Assembly (NCBI RefSeq): GCF_963576675.1
Contig: NC_088912.1
Span: forward strand, 60,210,895-60,274,894
Reading direction: 5' to 3'
DNA: 64,000 bases
Source of the DNA: Euphorbia lathyris
Lineage: Eukaryota; Streptophyta; Magnoliopsida; Malpighiales; Euphorbiaceae
Both the position numbers and the translations under genes were made by a program. Below, in pieces: positions 11,404 through 21,132 of the stretch (position 1 is the first letter of the stretch; every line of letters begins with the position of its first letter). The notes under the pieces are model-generated. The model saw only the letters and a list, made by a program, of their open reading frames with translations. It ran no database searches and had not been told where the DNA came from.

Positions 11404-12298
11404 CTAAAGCTATATATAAAAGGCATTAATCTTTCATAAATAAAGTAATCCTAAGTTTATTTAAGTAGTTATAAAGTGTTCATACAAGCATGAAGTGAGA
11501 CTATACTTTATAATAGACCAATAAACTTAAAATCAATCCAAGTCAAGTAATGTGTTATAGGGGTTGGCATATTACTGTTGAGACTTGCATGTAACAGTGT
11601 TTTCTGTCGAGACAGATAGCTGATCTCACAAGCTTTAGATATAAAGATATCTAGATAGTTACATGGATCTGGTGAAAGAGTTCATTAGGATTGGGACCCG
11701 ACTTGAGATAACAATATGGATTGATTTATCTAAGTGTCAACTTCATCTCATTGGTATTAGTAGGTATAACTAATCCTCAGACTCAAACATTCATTAATTA
11801 GTGATTCTGGATTATGGAGTGTGATGCTTTGAGTCTATGCGAGCACGATCCACTACAGGGGAGGCCCTGGGGTGTGTGAGAGCAGGGTTGGGTATCACAT
11901 AAAGTAATTGCAGAATGGTTAATGTTAGATTGAGCATTCGTCACTCCTGATAAATGGGAGATATATCCAAATGGCCGCTTATGGTGAATTGACTGAAATC
12001 CTTGAAAGGTGATACAGTTAAGAGTAGAAATAGAAATTTCACTTAACTTATCTTTCAGAGTAAATTCAACCTGTACAAGTAAAAACGGACTCTTCGTTAT
12101 ATGTAACCTTGACACGTTCCATGGTTATAAGGAATTGACCAAAGGATATAGTTGATGAAGGATCGTATTATACTGCACCTAATGCGGAAAGGTTAACATC
12201 AGTTTTCAACCTGACTTCTTATTTGCACTGGGGGATTGTCCTAGGTTCTGCTAGTAACATCTCGCGACGACATTCCGTTATATATATGTTGAAATTAA
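11404..12298 (+). mobile_element. Second LTR of the 5960-7952 family, inverted segment
   Basis: This is the reverse-complement counterpart of about 7030-7860 of the solo LTR: 'aaagtgttcatacaagcatgaag', 'ttcattaggattgggacccgac', 'cactcctgataaatgggag', 'acttgtacagg'. Re-inverted, it joins 9144 on one side and the TTATA target site on the other, rebuilding a continuous LTR. The last 274 bp (12025-12298) are the duplicated arm X. Confidence 0.75.
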
Positions 12299-12747
12299 CC
12301 GAGGATATGATGGTCATGGAGTTTTTGAAGGCAATGCGGCTTTCAAGCACTTCTGGCATCCTCGATCCGGTAATAACAGCAGAGTCATTCGAAATCAGAC
12401 CAGCGATGATCCAGATGATTCAGAACTCGGGACAGTTCAAAGGGGATTACTACGAGGATCCTAACTCACACCTTGACAAATTCATGGAATATTGCAGCAC
12501 CTTCAAGTGCGAAGATGTCACATCTGAACAAGTCTACCAGAAGCTGTTCATATTTTCTTTGAAAGAAGAAGCTGCAGAATGGCTACAATCCATCGAGCTA
12601 GGCTCTCTCACTGACTGGGACACTACAGTATCAGCTTTCCTGGCAAAGTACTTCCCTCCATCAAAGACTGCACAATTCAGAAGCGAAATCACATCGTTTA
12701 GGCAGTCCGACAGTGAGAACCTGCATCTAGCCTAGGAGAGGTTCTAG
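12299..12747 (+). pseudogene. Athila-like gag fragment, direct copy (G)
   Basis: The capsid segment has the same residues as the inverted copy at 9141-9589, beginning PRGYDGHGVF in nucleotides ccgaggatatgatgg. The frame runs in from LTR sequence at 12298, so the gag start is missing here. It ends at TAG (12733-12735) after ENLHLA; intact relatives have a Trp here (compare ETLYETWERF in the Athila gag at 55970). Further in-frame TAGs occur at 12745-12747 and 12778-12780 region before the frame reopens at 12802. The gag is therefore dead. Confidence 0.8.
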
Positions 12748-12801
12748 AGGTTGTTAAGAAGGTGCCCCCATCATGGTTACTAGCGGTACCAGCTTATTGA
12801 T

Positions 12802-15129
12802 ATGTTCTATTCATGGATATCTCCTGTTTGCATCGCCTTTCTAGATACAGCAGCGGGAGGAAATTTATTCAACAAGACCGCAGTACAGGCTTACAATCTG
12901 GTGAAAGAATTAGCTGAACGGAGTGCATGTTGGCAAGTTGAAAAGCCAACTCCGAGGAGAATTACAATAGCAGAGGAGTTCAATGAAACATCTTCGAAAT
13001 CAAGTCCTCAGATAGCAGCACTTACAGAAAAGGTAGCTCTGCTTGGAAGTCACATGAGATCACCAGAACCAGTAGCAAGCTGCGAGGTTTGCAGCGGAGG
13101 GCACAAGAGTGTGGAGTGCCCAATGGTATTAGAGCAGATCCAATATTTAAAACAGAACGGGTCAGATAGCGCGAATTGGCAGCATGACAGATACCGAGGT
13201 TCAGGTTCTGAGTTTAAATTGGAAAAGAGTATAGATGTCCTGATAGAGAGAATGAGTGCCATAGAAGGAAGGTTGGCGCACAATGAAGCATTCTACCAAA
13301 GACTTCAAACGCAGGTCAGTGAATTGGTAGAAGAGGAAGCACGAGCAATCACGCTCAGGAGCGGAACACAGGTAAGTGGACCAGATTTCGTGCCTCAACA
13401 AGACGAGGGGTTAGACCCCATTCCTGGTAATATCTCATCTATCCCACCTGTTCCACAAGTAATTGTTTCTGATCCAATTTCGATAACTGACACTGTTGTA
13501 CCACCAACACAGGTGACCTTGCCTTATCCTACTTCTAGGAGAGCTAAGTTAGATAAGGATTATTCCAAGATGCTTAATGTGTTTAAGAAAATAGAGATTA
13601 ACCTACCGTTCCTTGAACTTCTTGAGAATATGTCTGTGTATGGAATTTTTTTGAAAGAATTGATCTCTAAAAAGAAGAAATTAGGAGATCATGAGACTGT
13701 AATGCCAAGCCAGGAATGTTCTGCAATGCTCACAAATCCCCTTCCAAAAAAATCTAAGGATCCTGGTAGTTTTAGCATACCCAGTACAATAGGCAAAGTT
13801 CATTTTAAACGTGCTCTATGTGATCTAGGCGCAAGCATTAATCTAATGCCTTTGTCTATTTACAGGAAATTGGGGATGGGAGATCCGAAACCAACATCAG
13901 TCACAATACAGCTAGCTGACAGGTCGATAAGACGCCCGGTAGGAGTGGTGGAAGACCTCTTGGTCAAGGTAGATCAGTTCATTTTCCCGGCTGACTTTGT
14001 GATAATGGACATCGAGGAGGAGGATCAGGTTCCTATCTTACTAGGGAGGCCTTTCCTCGCGACAGGACGTACACTGATTGATTTTGAAGGGGGTAAACTA
14101 ATTCTCCGATTACAAGATGAGGAAGTAGAATTCAATATTCTCAAATTTATGAAATTTCCTGTTGATGATGAGTGTTGTAATTTTCTAAGCCTTACTGACT
14201 CTTTGGTTGAGAGTACTTTTCAGGAAAATGAAGACAAGAATCTGAATATTGAACTAGAAGAGGAGGAGCTGTCGGATGTAGACATTGAGGTCAAAAGTAA
14301 AGAGGGATGTAATTGGGCCCGACACGACGAACTCCTGGATAGAGAAACCAAGACAAGGCCTAAGACCTCAATTGAAGAACCACCAACCCTAGACCTGAAA
14401 CCCTTACCTGCACATTTAAAATACGTGTTCTTAGCACCACCTGTACACTTACCTGTAATTATTTCTGCTGAACTTACAGGGCCTGAGGAAGATCGTGTGG
14501 TGGAAGTGCTGAGGAAGCACAAGGGAGCCTTTGGATGGAAAATGTCTGACATCAAAGGAATCAGCCCATCTCTCTGCAAACACCGGATCTATATGGAAGA
14601 TAAGGTGAAGCCGACTGCTCAACCACAGAGAAGGCTCAACCCAAAAATGAAGGAGGTGGTGAAGGCTGAGGTGATTAAGCTACTTGATGCAGGGATGATA
14701 TATCCGATCTCTGACAACCAGTGGGTGAGTCATGTGTATATGGTGCCAAAGAAGGGGGGCACAACAGTGACGTTGAACGAGAAGAATGAATTAATTCCGG
14801 TGCGGAACACTACCGGATGGCGAATGTGCGTGGACTTCAGGAAATTGAACGATGCCACGAGGAAGGATCATTTTCCTCTTCCGTTCATTGATCAGATGCT
14901 TGAGGTAGGGGATAAGGTGCTGCTATATAACTCCAGACAGCGATTATTCCCTGGTAAGCTGAAGTCGAGGTGGTATGGACCGTTTAAGGTAACCCAGTTA
15001 TTCTCTTCCGGAGCAGTTGAGATCACGAACGGCCGCACTCCCCCGTTCAAGGTCAATGGGCAGCGTCTGAAAATTTATGAAGATGACTTGGGCGCAGTGG
15101 AGACACTGCGTTACATAGACGCCCCATGA
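12802..15129 (+). pseudogene. Athila-like gag-pol remnant with in-frame internal deletion
   Basis: This 775-codon frame continues the gag frame. In order it shows a zinc knuckle (C94, C97, H101, C106 in [13 protein letters not shown]), a long linker, a retropepsin with the plant active site [12 protein letters not shown] near residue 340, and the start of reverse transcriptase ([20 protein letters not shown], then [20 protein letters not shown]). After [10 protein letters not shown] it jumps to the integrase C-terminal end ([23 protein letters not shown]). Most of RT including the catalytic Asp pair, RNase H and the integrase core are gone, yet the frame stays open. Compare the fuller copy at 58147-61245. 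It cannot be self-sufficient. The deletion junction is near 14908. Confidence 0.85.
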
Positions 15130-15499
15130 GGGAGTTTCTCCTATCCTATATATTTTCTTTCACTTAGTGTTCGATTTCATAAATATGCATCTTTGGAATT
15201 ACATGCATGATTTAATGTGGGGGAGGAGACAATAGGATAGGACATTATGTACATGTACAATTACATTGTGTTTCTGTTTTGTGGTATGTTTGTATGTCAT
15301 AGGTCTGTTTTCAAGTTTTAGGATTTCTGAGATTTTGCTTTCATTGCTTTTAGTAGTTAGAAATAAAATAACCTAGGCAGTTGATTTCGATGCATCTAGT
15401 AATCCTGACATGACGATTGAAATTGTGCCCTAAAAGTCTGAAAGCTCAGTTGAAATTGATGCATGCAAAAACTTGTGAACAACATTTGAGCCTAATCAC
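15130..15499 (+). other. Retroelement 3' untranslated region with polypurine tract
   Basis: The stretch holds a polypurine tract, gtgggggaggagac, at 15217-15230 and no ORF. The 3' LTR homology begins only at about 15500, so part of the 3' LTR start appears to be missing or replaced. Confidence 0.5.
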
Positions 15500-15933
15500 A
15501 CAGAACCTAATGTTTTCATGCCCTAGGTTGTTAGCCTAATCAAGCCATCAACCGACTGCATGTGAATAGGCTACATGTGATTGACCATATCTATGCAGTT
15601 AACTAGGTGATTACCATCAATCGTCCTTAGGATTTACATCTGAATCCCAGCACATCATACATTGTTTCCAATTAAGAGCATCCCTATCCTAGGTTGTTTA
15701 ATCAATAGAATCAAATCCTCCTTCTTCATTTTCTTTAATCTGTTGTTTTGGGAATTTATCTCTTTCAACAACTACCCTCAATATCCAACTTTCTGAATAA
15801 TTGCATCCTTTTCCTTAGACCAATTAGTTGTTGCAAATAGTCTTTGTGGTTCGATCTTGTGCTTAAGCACTATACTACTTGCTGCGATAGGATACACTTG
15901 TCCTATTTATTGCTATATACTTTACGAGCATCA
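15500..15933 (+). mobile_element. 3' LTR of the Athila-like element, partial
   Basis: From 'acagaacctaatgttttcat' to GAGCATCA this matches the reverse complement of about 9764-10200. The 5' LTR is 1635 bp, so roughly 1.2 kb including U3, TATA box and palindromes is absent here. TTATA (15934-15938) follows as the target duplication. Confidence 0.75.
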
Positions 15934-15995
15934 TTATACTATATCTTATTAAAACAAATGACTAAATAAACAATTTATTCATTAATATTTACCCT
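15934..15995 (-). mobile_element. Tail of the second 5960-7952-family LTR
   Basis: 'ttatactatatcttattaaa' and the next ~30 bases match about 7850-7895 of the solo LTR. Their place right after the 3' LTR end shows that the Athila-like element inserted inside this LTR. Confidence 0.6.
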
Positions 15996-16149
15996 AGTTA
16001 ATTGACTCAATACCGGTTAGAAAAATACTTGGGCACACACCCTTCGAACTTCCCTTAGCTATAACTAAAAGGTTGTCATTCTATATAGAAGAAGTAACCC
16101 ACTCAATTGAATAAGAATAAGAGATTATGGGGTTGGCTCTATTCGAAGT

Positions 16150-16625
16150 GTATTGTGTTCTTCAGCAAAGCATTAGCACATAGAAATTTAGCAAAGTCAT
16201 CATATGAATAAGAGATTATGGGGTTGGCTCTAGCAATCCAACATTGGTGTACATATCTATAAGGTAGGAAGTTCAGAGTTTTTACATACCAAAAGCGTTG
16301 GAAGCACCTTTTGAGTCAACGCATCACTACTTGTGATCAACACAATTAGATGGCGAGACTTTTAGGGTACCAATTTGAAATTTTTTACTAGCCGGGAAAA
16401 CTGAATATTGTGACTGATGCTCGTTCGAAAAGAGGCGAGGAAGGGGAATTGACCCCATGTTAGCGTCATATCCACAATGGGAAGATGGGGCACAATTGCT
16501 TAAGGAAGCATATGAAGGTGTGCAATTGAGTAGGATCATAATGGAGTTACAAAATGATCTGCAATCTCGTTTGAGATTCCGACTCAATGGAGGGGTACTT
16601 CTTTATTAGAACATGTTGGTTCTAT
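16150..16625 (+). pseudogene. Chromovirus pol fragment: RNase H end
   Basis: Broken frames can be read as the end of a gypsy RNase H: FFSKALAHRNLAKSSYE, EIMGLALAIQHW, ARLLGYQFEIFY and then NIVTDARSKRG. There are several in-frame stops. A ~100-bp partial duplication of 'gaataagagattatggggtt' lies at 16104 and 16206. The coding sense continues after the solo LTR at 19163. The plus-strand chromovirus at 31535-36019 has the same order of residues. Confidence 0.65.
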
Positions 16626-16812
16626 TGATAGGGACATTTTATCCCTATCTTTTAGGATGAATCACGATTTATTCTTGAGCTAATAATAACTTTTAGTGAT
16701 TAGTTCTTCGAATATTTCAATAAATCAAACGAGATGTAATAAAATGTGTACTTTTAGTTAATTTGAACCATTTTGAATCTCATTTTGATATAAATAAAGT
16801 AAATAAATAAAT

Positions 16813-17831
16813 GGGTTAATACACATATTTGCCCTTGTATTATCATAGAAAAACAGATATGCCCTTATATCAAATAAACTCACAAAACTATCCATGAACT
16901 TTCCACAAACCTGCAATTATAACCTAATCTAACAGACATATGATGTGGCATAAACGGCGTGCCCTTTCATTTGATTTAAGGGCATACTCCTAATTGATAA
17001 ACTAAGAAAAGCCATATAATAAATTAAATTAAAAACTAATTTTATCTAATCCTATAAATAATACCCATATAACCCCATATTCCCATCTCAAATCAAACCC
17101 AAAAAAATGACAGCAACAGAAGCTTAAATGAAGATGGTGAGATTAGAATCAAAAGCTTGAACGAAGATGGTGAGATTTGAATCAGAAGCTTGAACAGAGC
17201 TTTATCGAACTCGTTAATGGTGAACGGAGCTCTTTCTCTCTCAATATATTCTTCACTTTACTCGAAATAATCAAAATTCTCCAAAGATTTTGGCCTGGAA
17301 GTGCATATTGATACCCGTAGCTTCAAAAATCGAAAGCTGTTTACGTTTTCATTGAAAATGAGGAGATATTCAATGGTGAAACGGAAGAAAAGCTTTGCTG
17401 CAATGGGTTTGATTTGGATAAGAAGCTTTTGGTCTGAAATGGAGTTGTGGGTTTGATTTTTGTTTGAAATGGAGTTGTGGGTTTGATTTTGGTCTAAAAT
17501 GGAGATATTCAATGGGTTTGATTTGAGATGAGAAGCTTTTGCTATTGCCATTTTTTTGGTCTGAACTGGAGATATTCAATGGGGTTGTGGGTATTATTTA
17601 CAGGATTAGATTAAATTAGTTTTTAATTTGATTTATCATATGGGTTTTATTAGTTTATCAATTAGTTATATCAAATAAAGGGCACACTGTTATGTCATAT
17701 CACACATCTATTAGATTAGGGTATAATTGCAGGTTTGTGAAAAGTTTAGGGATAGTTTTATGGCTTAATTTGATATAAGGGCATATATGTTTTTCCAATG
17801 ATAATACAAGGGCAAATATGTGTATTAATCC
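16813..17831. mobile_element. Non-autonomous Mutator-like element with long TIRs
   Basis: The left end GGGTTAATACACATATTTGC is mirrored at the right end ('gcaaatatgtgtattaatcc'). The terminal repeats extend about 270 bp with few mismatches. The 9-bp flanking duplication TAAATAAAT (16804-16812 and 17832-17840) is diagnostic of Mutator-like transposition. No transposase is present. The interior (17100-17570) has small internal repeats such as 'gaagatggtgagatt' twice and 'ggagttgtgggtttgatttt' twice. I see no captured gene that I recognise. Confidence 0.9.
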
Positions 17832-17966
17832 TAAATAAATCAAGTAATCTCAAGTTCAATGATTTTATTTTACAGGCTTAAGAAATGCACGCAAGATGCA
17901 ATAAAAAAAAGCATAGAAGCGATGCATCACATGCCATGTGAACACAAGAAAATAGCCTTCTAGAGC

Positions 17967-18168
17967 CCCACTCGGCAAGTGGGTGTGAAACGGACAAGAA
18001 CGATAGTCAAAACGATGAAAATTTAGCGTTTTTCGGTTAAACAGACTACCCACATGCCGAGTGACTTTCCCACTCGGCGTGTGGGCCATCCACACGGCGT
18101 GTGGAAAGCCTGTAACAGTCCAAATTTCACCCGAATTGGACCAGAAGCAAGCCCACCCGCCGAGTGGG
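17967..18168. repeat. Palindrome array CCCACnCGnCGnGTGGG in LTR U3
   Basis: Palindromic units start at 17967 (cccactcggcaagtggg), 18049 (cccacatgccgagtg), 18069 (cccactcggcgtgtggg), 18090 (ccacacggcgtgtgg) and 18152 (cccacccgccgagtggg). The three central ones are 20-21 bp apart. The distances 17967-18049 and 18090-18152 are 82 and 62 bp, near multiples of 20.5. The array ends about 78 bp before the TATA box. Confidence 0.8.
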
Positions 18169-18245
18169 TCCAAAATTCAGCATTTTAGTGTGTGAACAAC
18201 CACAAATAAATGTAATTATGATTATACCCTTGAGCTTGATTTGTG

Positions 18246-18254
18246 TATAAATAG
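18246..18254 (+). promoter_or_regulatory. LTR TATA box
   Basis: TATAAATAG in the expected U3 position of the solo LTR. Confidence 0.6.
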
Positions 18255-19162
18255 GAGTGCTTGACACTCAATTAGACATTCAGTTTTTGTGTAATAAAAC
18301 TCTTGCACCTTGAGAAATTGTTGTAATCCTCCCGCTTCCCTGACGAAGTTACGTTCCACCTTCGTTCACCAAGCTCGAGAGTTCCACCTCCGAATCCAAA
18401 GCGACGACTTTGAGTCCCGTTAGCTAGTTCTAAGGGCTGATTCTTCTCCCCTTTTTATCTTGTTAACTAGTTTTCACTCTTCCTAAGTACTAGATTCGGT
18501 TGTACTCCATATTTACATTTTCCACAGTAATAATATATGATTTACAGTTTTCAGTTTCACTATACGTGTTGATATTTATTTTTTACTTTGAATCTTATAA
18601 TTGATTATTGTGTAGGTCGCTTACGAACTCCGAAATCTATTAGGACTCACATAGGTGTTGCCTTACCGAAAGTGACAAACCGAAAACCGTAGGAATTGAC
18701 AAGTCACAGAACTTATGGGCCCAAATTTTTTGAACCTAAGAATTAGAGTCGCCTTGAGAAGGAACCATGATCTAAGACCTCATGGAGTTGTTCGGTTTAT
18801 AGATAATCGTCTTTGCAAGAGTAAATTGTTACTTGTATATATTTTGAAGTATTGTTTGTCATATGTTGTAACTTATCACCACACGTATCACCCCATAAGG
18901 GTTTGAAATACATAAAAACTGTCTCACCCATGGTATATGAGTAGTTTATAGTTGTTACCAAACCAAACCTAAAGTATTCACCGTCTAGATAATGTATAGA
19001 ACCGAGTAGTTTAATACTTGTGGGTAAAAATCCCGTGGATTCGATACCTTGGTTTAACCAGATTATTACTTGATACGACGAGGTACACTTATCCCTTAAT
19101 TACAGAGCCGTTGTAGGGGGATCGCCTCGAGCGCATATTCGCTACTAGTTCGGCTCCCATCA

Positions 19163-20490
19163 TCTATCAGCCCAATCATCTTTGATACCCTCGATATTAT
19201 AAGAATTCCACGTTTCTCCTACCAGAGGATACTCACGATTTTACAAAATTTATCGAAGATTGGCGGCAAACATCTAGGTATGGATGAGTAAGGCTAACTC
19301 AGAATTTGTAAAAAATTGTTATATTTTTCCATGCTTCAAAGCGTTAACACTTTCTTCGGTTGAACTCTTACAACCCCTCAATATTCGTGATGTGGTGTGT
19401 TAAGATTCATCAATGGACTTCATCGCCAGACTTTCTACATAAAAGGCTTCGATGCAATTTTGCCGATTGTGGATAGGTTGAGTAAGTATGATCATTTCAT
19501 CCTCCTTAAACACCTTTATTCTTCTAAGTCCCTAACTGATATCTTTGTCAATGAAGTGGTGCGGCTTCACGGTATTCCAAAAGCAACTACCAGTGATTCC
19601 GAGCCCATATTTATGAGTAACGTGTGGTTTGAGCTATTCAAACTGTAGGGAACGGTTTTGAGAATTTCTTCAGCACATCATCTGGAGACGAACGATCAAA
19701 CCGAGGTCAATAATTGATACTTAAAAGCCTATTTGTGGTATTTTGCAATGGAACAGCCCCGTACATAGGCAATTTGGCTTCCTTGGGCTGAATACTAGTC
19801 CAACACTACCTTCCACATATCTACTAGGATGTCCTCTTTCGAAGTTGTCTATGGGAGGAATGGGAGGAAATCGTCGTCCCCATATCAATTGAAATTCAAT
19901 TTAACTAAGGTGGAGTGGGTTGCTAAGGAGCTGTCTGATCATAAGGAGGTTTTGAAACAATAGAAATTCAATTTAACTAAGGCGCATGAAGCCATGAAGT
20001 AGGGAGCTAAAAAATACAAGCGGGACTTATCTTTCGAAGAGGGAGACTAGGTATTTCTGAAATTGAGGCCCCATAAAGACATATAGTTAGTTCCAAAAGT
20101 GAATCAGAAGTTTGCGGCTCGCTTTTATGGTCCTTTGCAGATTAAACGTCGCATTGATCCCATGGCCTATGAGCTGATACTTCCTGCCCCGTCGAGAGTT
20201 CATCTGATGTTTCTCATATCTATGTTAGAGTCGGCCAACAAACCACGTGTAGTGGAGGCTGCGTTGCCGGAAGGGTTTGAAGTATCACTTGATGACTCCA
20301 TCACACCAAAGAAGGTGATGGCGAAAAGAAAAATCTGACGAGATGGGAGGCCATTAGTCAATGGCTTATTCTGTGGGGGAACACAGCTTCTAGGAAGCCA
20401 CTTGGAAAGATGAGCTCACCATGAAATCCCAGTTTCCGAGCTTCCATCTTGAAGACAAGACTAATTTTCAAGCGGACAGCAATGTTAACA
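19163..20490 (+). pseudogene. Chromovirus integrase and C-terminal fragment
   Basis: Two open pieces are recognisable. 19397-19648 is the integrase core (IVDRLSKYDHFI, then EVVRLHGIPKATTSDSEPIF). 20099-20338 is the integrase C-terminal part (NQKFAARFYGPLQIKRRI). Between them the residues line up with the other chromovirus copies in the window but carry many stops (for example WAEY then a stop). A short repeated piece, 'aaattcaatttaactaagg', occurs at about 19889 and 19966. A polypurine-like stretch and TGTTAAC follow near 20480. The fragment is very old. Confidence 0.7.
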
Positions 20491-21036
20491 AAGAGAGGAT
20501 GGTCCGAGGAGGGGCACAGACGATTCCTTGTTGGGATCATCTATTGTGTTCATTCATTCCATTTACTGTTTCATTGTTTATATTACTGTTTTGGGCAGCT
20601 TTTCTCCATCAGGACCAATCGGATAATTTGGAAAAATAGAGAAAGCCACCGATGCATTAAGCCATTAATCTATTTACCATAGCTGATGATGCATGTAAGA
20701 AAATGTAATCAGAAGCAACTGAGTTTCCTTGTTGAAATATAATAACTTCTCTATACAGGTCATTTTGTAAAACACACAAGTAATTGAAAAGATCAAGAAA
20801 CACCAAACTTTTCTTTTAAAAAAAAAAAAAAATTTGAGGGAACTGCAACTGCCTAAGGATTTACCCTGAAAAAATCAATCAGGGAAAATTAAAATTACAA
20901 AACCTTTACAGCCTATACAAAAATTCCATGTTGATCATACAAAAAATTCCTTTTCTTTTTCGACTTTGGCAAAAGGAAACTATCTTCCTGCCTTTCTCAA
21001 ATCCTTGTTATCTTATATCTGACTTTGTACACTACA
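20491..21036 (-). other. TSL 3' untranslated and flanking region
   Basis: No coding region. Downstream of the TSL stop codon on the minus strand lies an A/T-rich stretch with 'tttgtaattttaattttccc', a plausible polyadenylation area, and an A15 run at 20816-20831 on the plus strand. The left part is probably residual retroelement sequence. Confidence 0.4.
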
Positions 21037-21132
21037 CTACTTCTTTGAGTATGTAAGATATGGATCTACAGCAATACTTAGAACGTCCAGTCTCTCACTT
21101 TGGTTGTATGTAAGACATCGACGAATAAATTC
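21037..21132 (-). CDS. TSL: TSL exon 16 (residues 659-689, stop)
   Basis: Encodes [20 protein letters not shown] and [11 protein letters not shown], followed by TAG. The final SKK matches the family C-terminus. Confidence 0.95.
   Translation of the reverse strand, partial: EFIRRCLTYNQSERLDVLSIAVDPYLTYSKK

Larger units (their letters stand above)
16626..19162 (+). mobile_element. Solo LTR of an Athila/Tat-type gypsy element
   Basis: It begins TGATAGGGACATTTTATCCC and ends GGCTCCCATCA. It is flanked by a perfect 5-bp target duplication TCTAT (16621-16625 and 19163-19167). Without the nested Mutator-like element and its 9-bp duplication it is 1509 bp. The U3 has palindromes at 17967-18168 and a TATA box at 18246-18254. 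It interrupts a decayed chromovirus pol, whose RNase H lies to the left and integrase to the right. Confidence 0.85.

Noticed and set aside
17258..17579. Minus-strand ORFs inside the Mutator-like element, possible captured gene
   Set aside because: The frames consist of small internal repeats (NQTHNSIS units) and match nothing recognisable. I cannot claim a captured gene.
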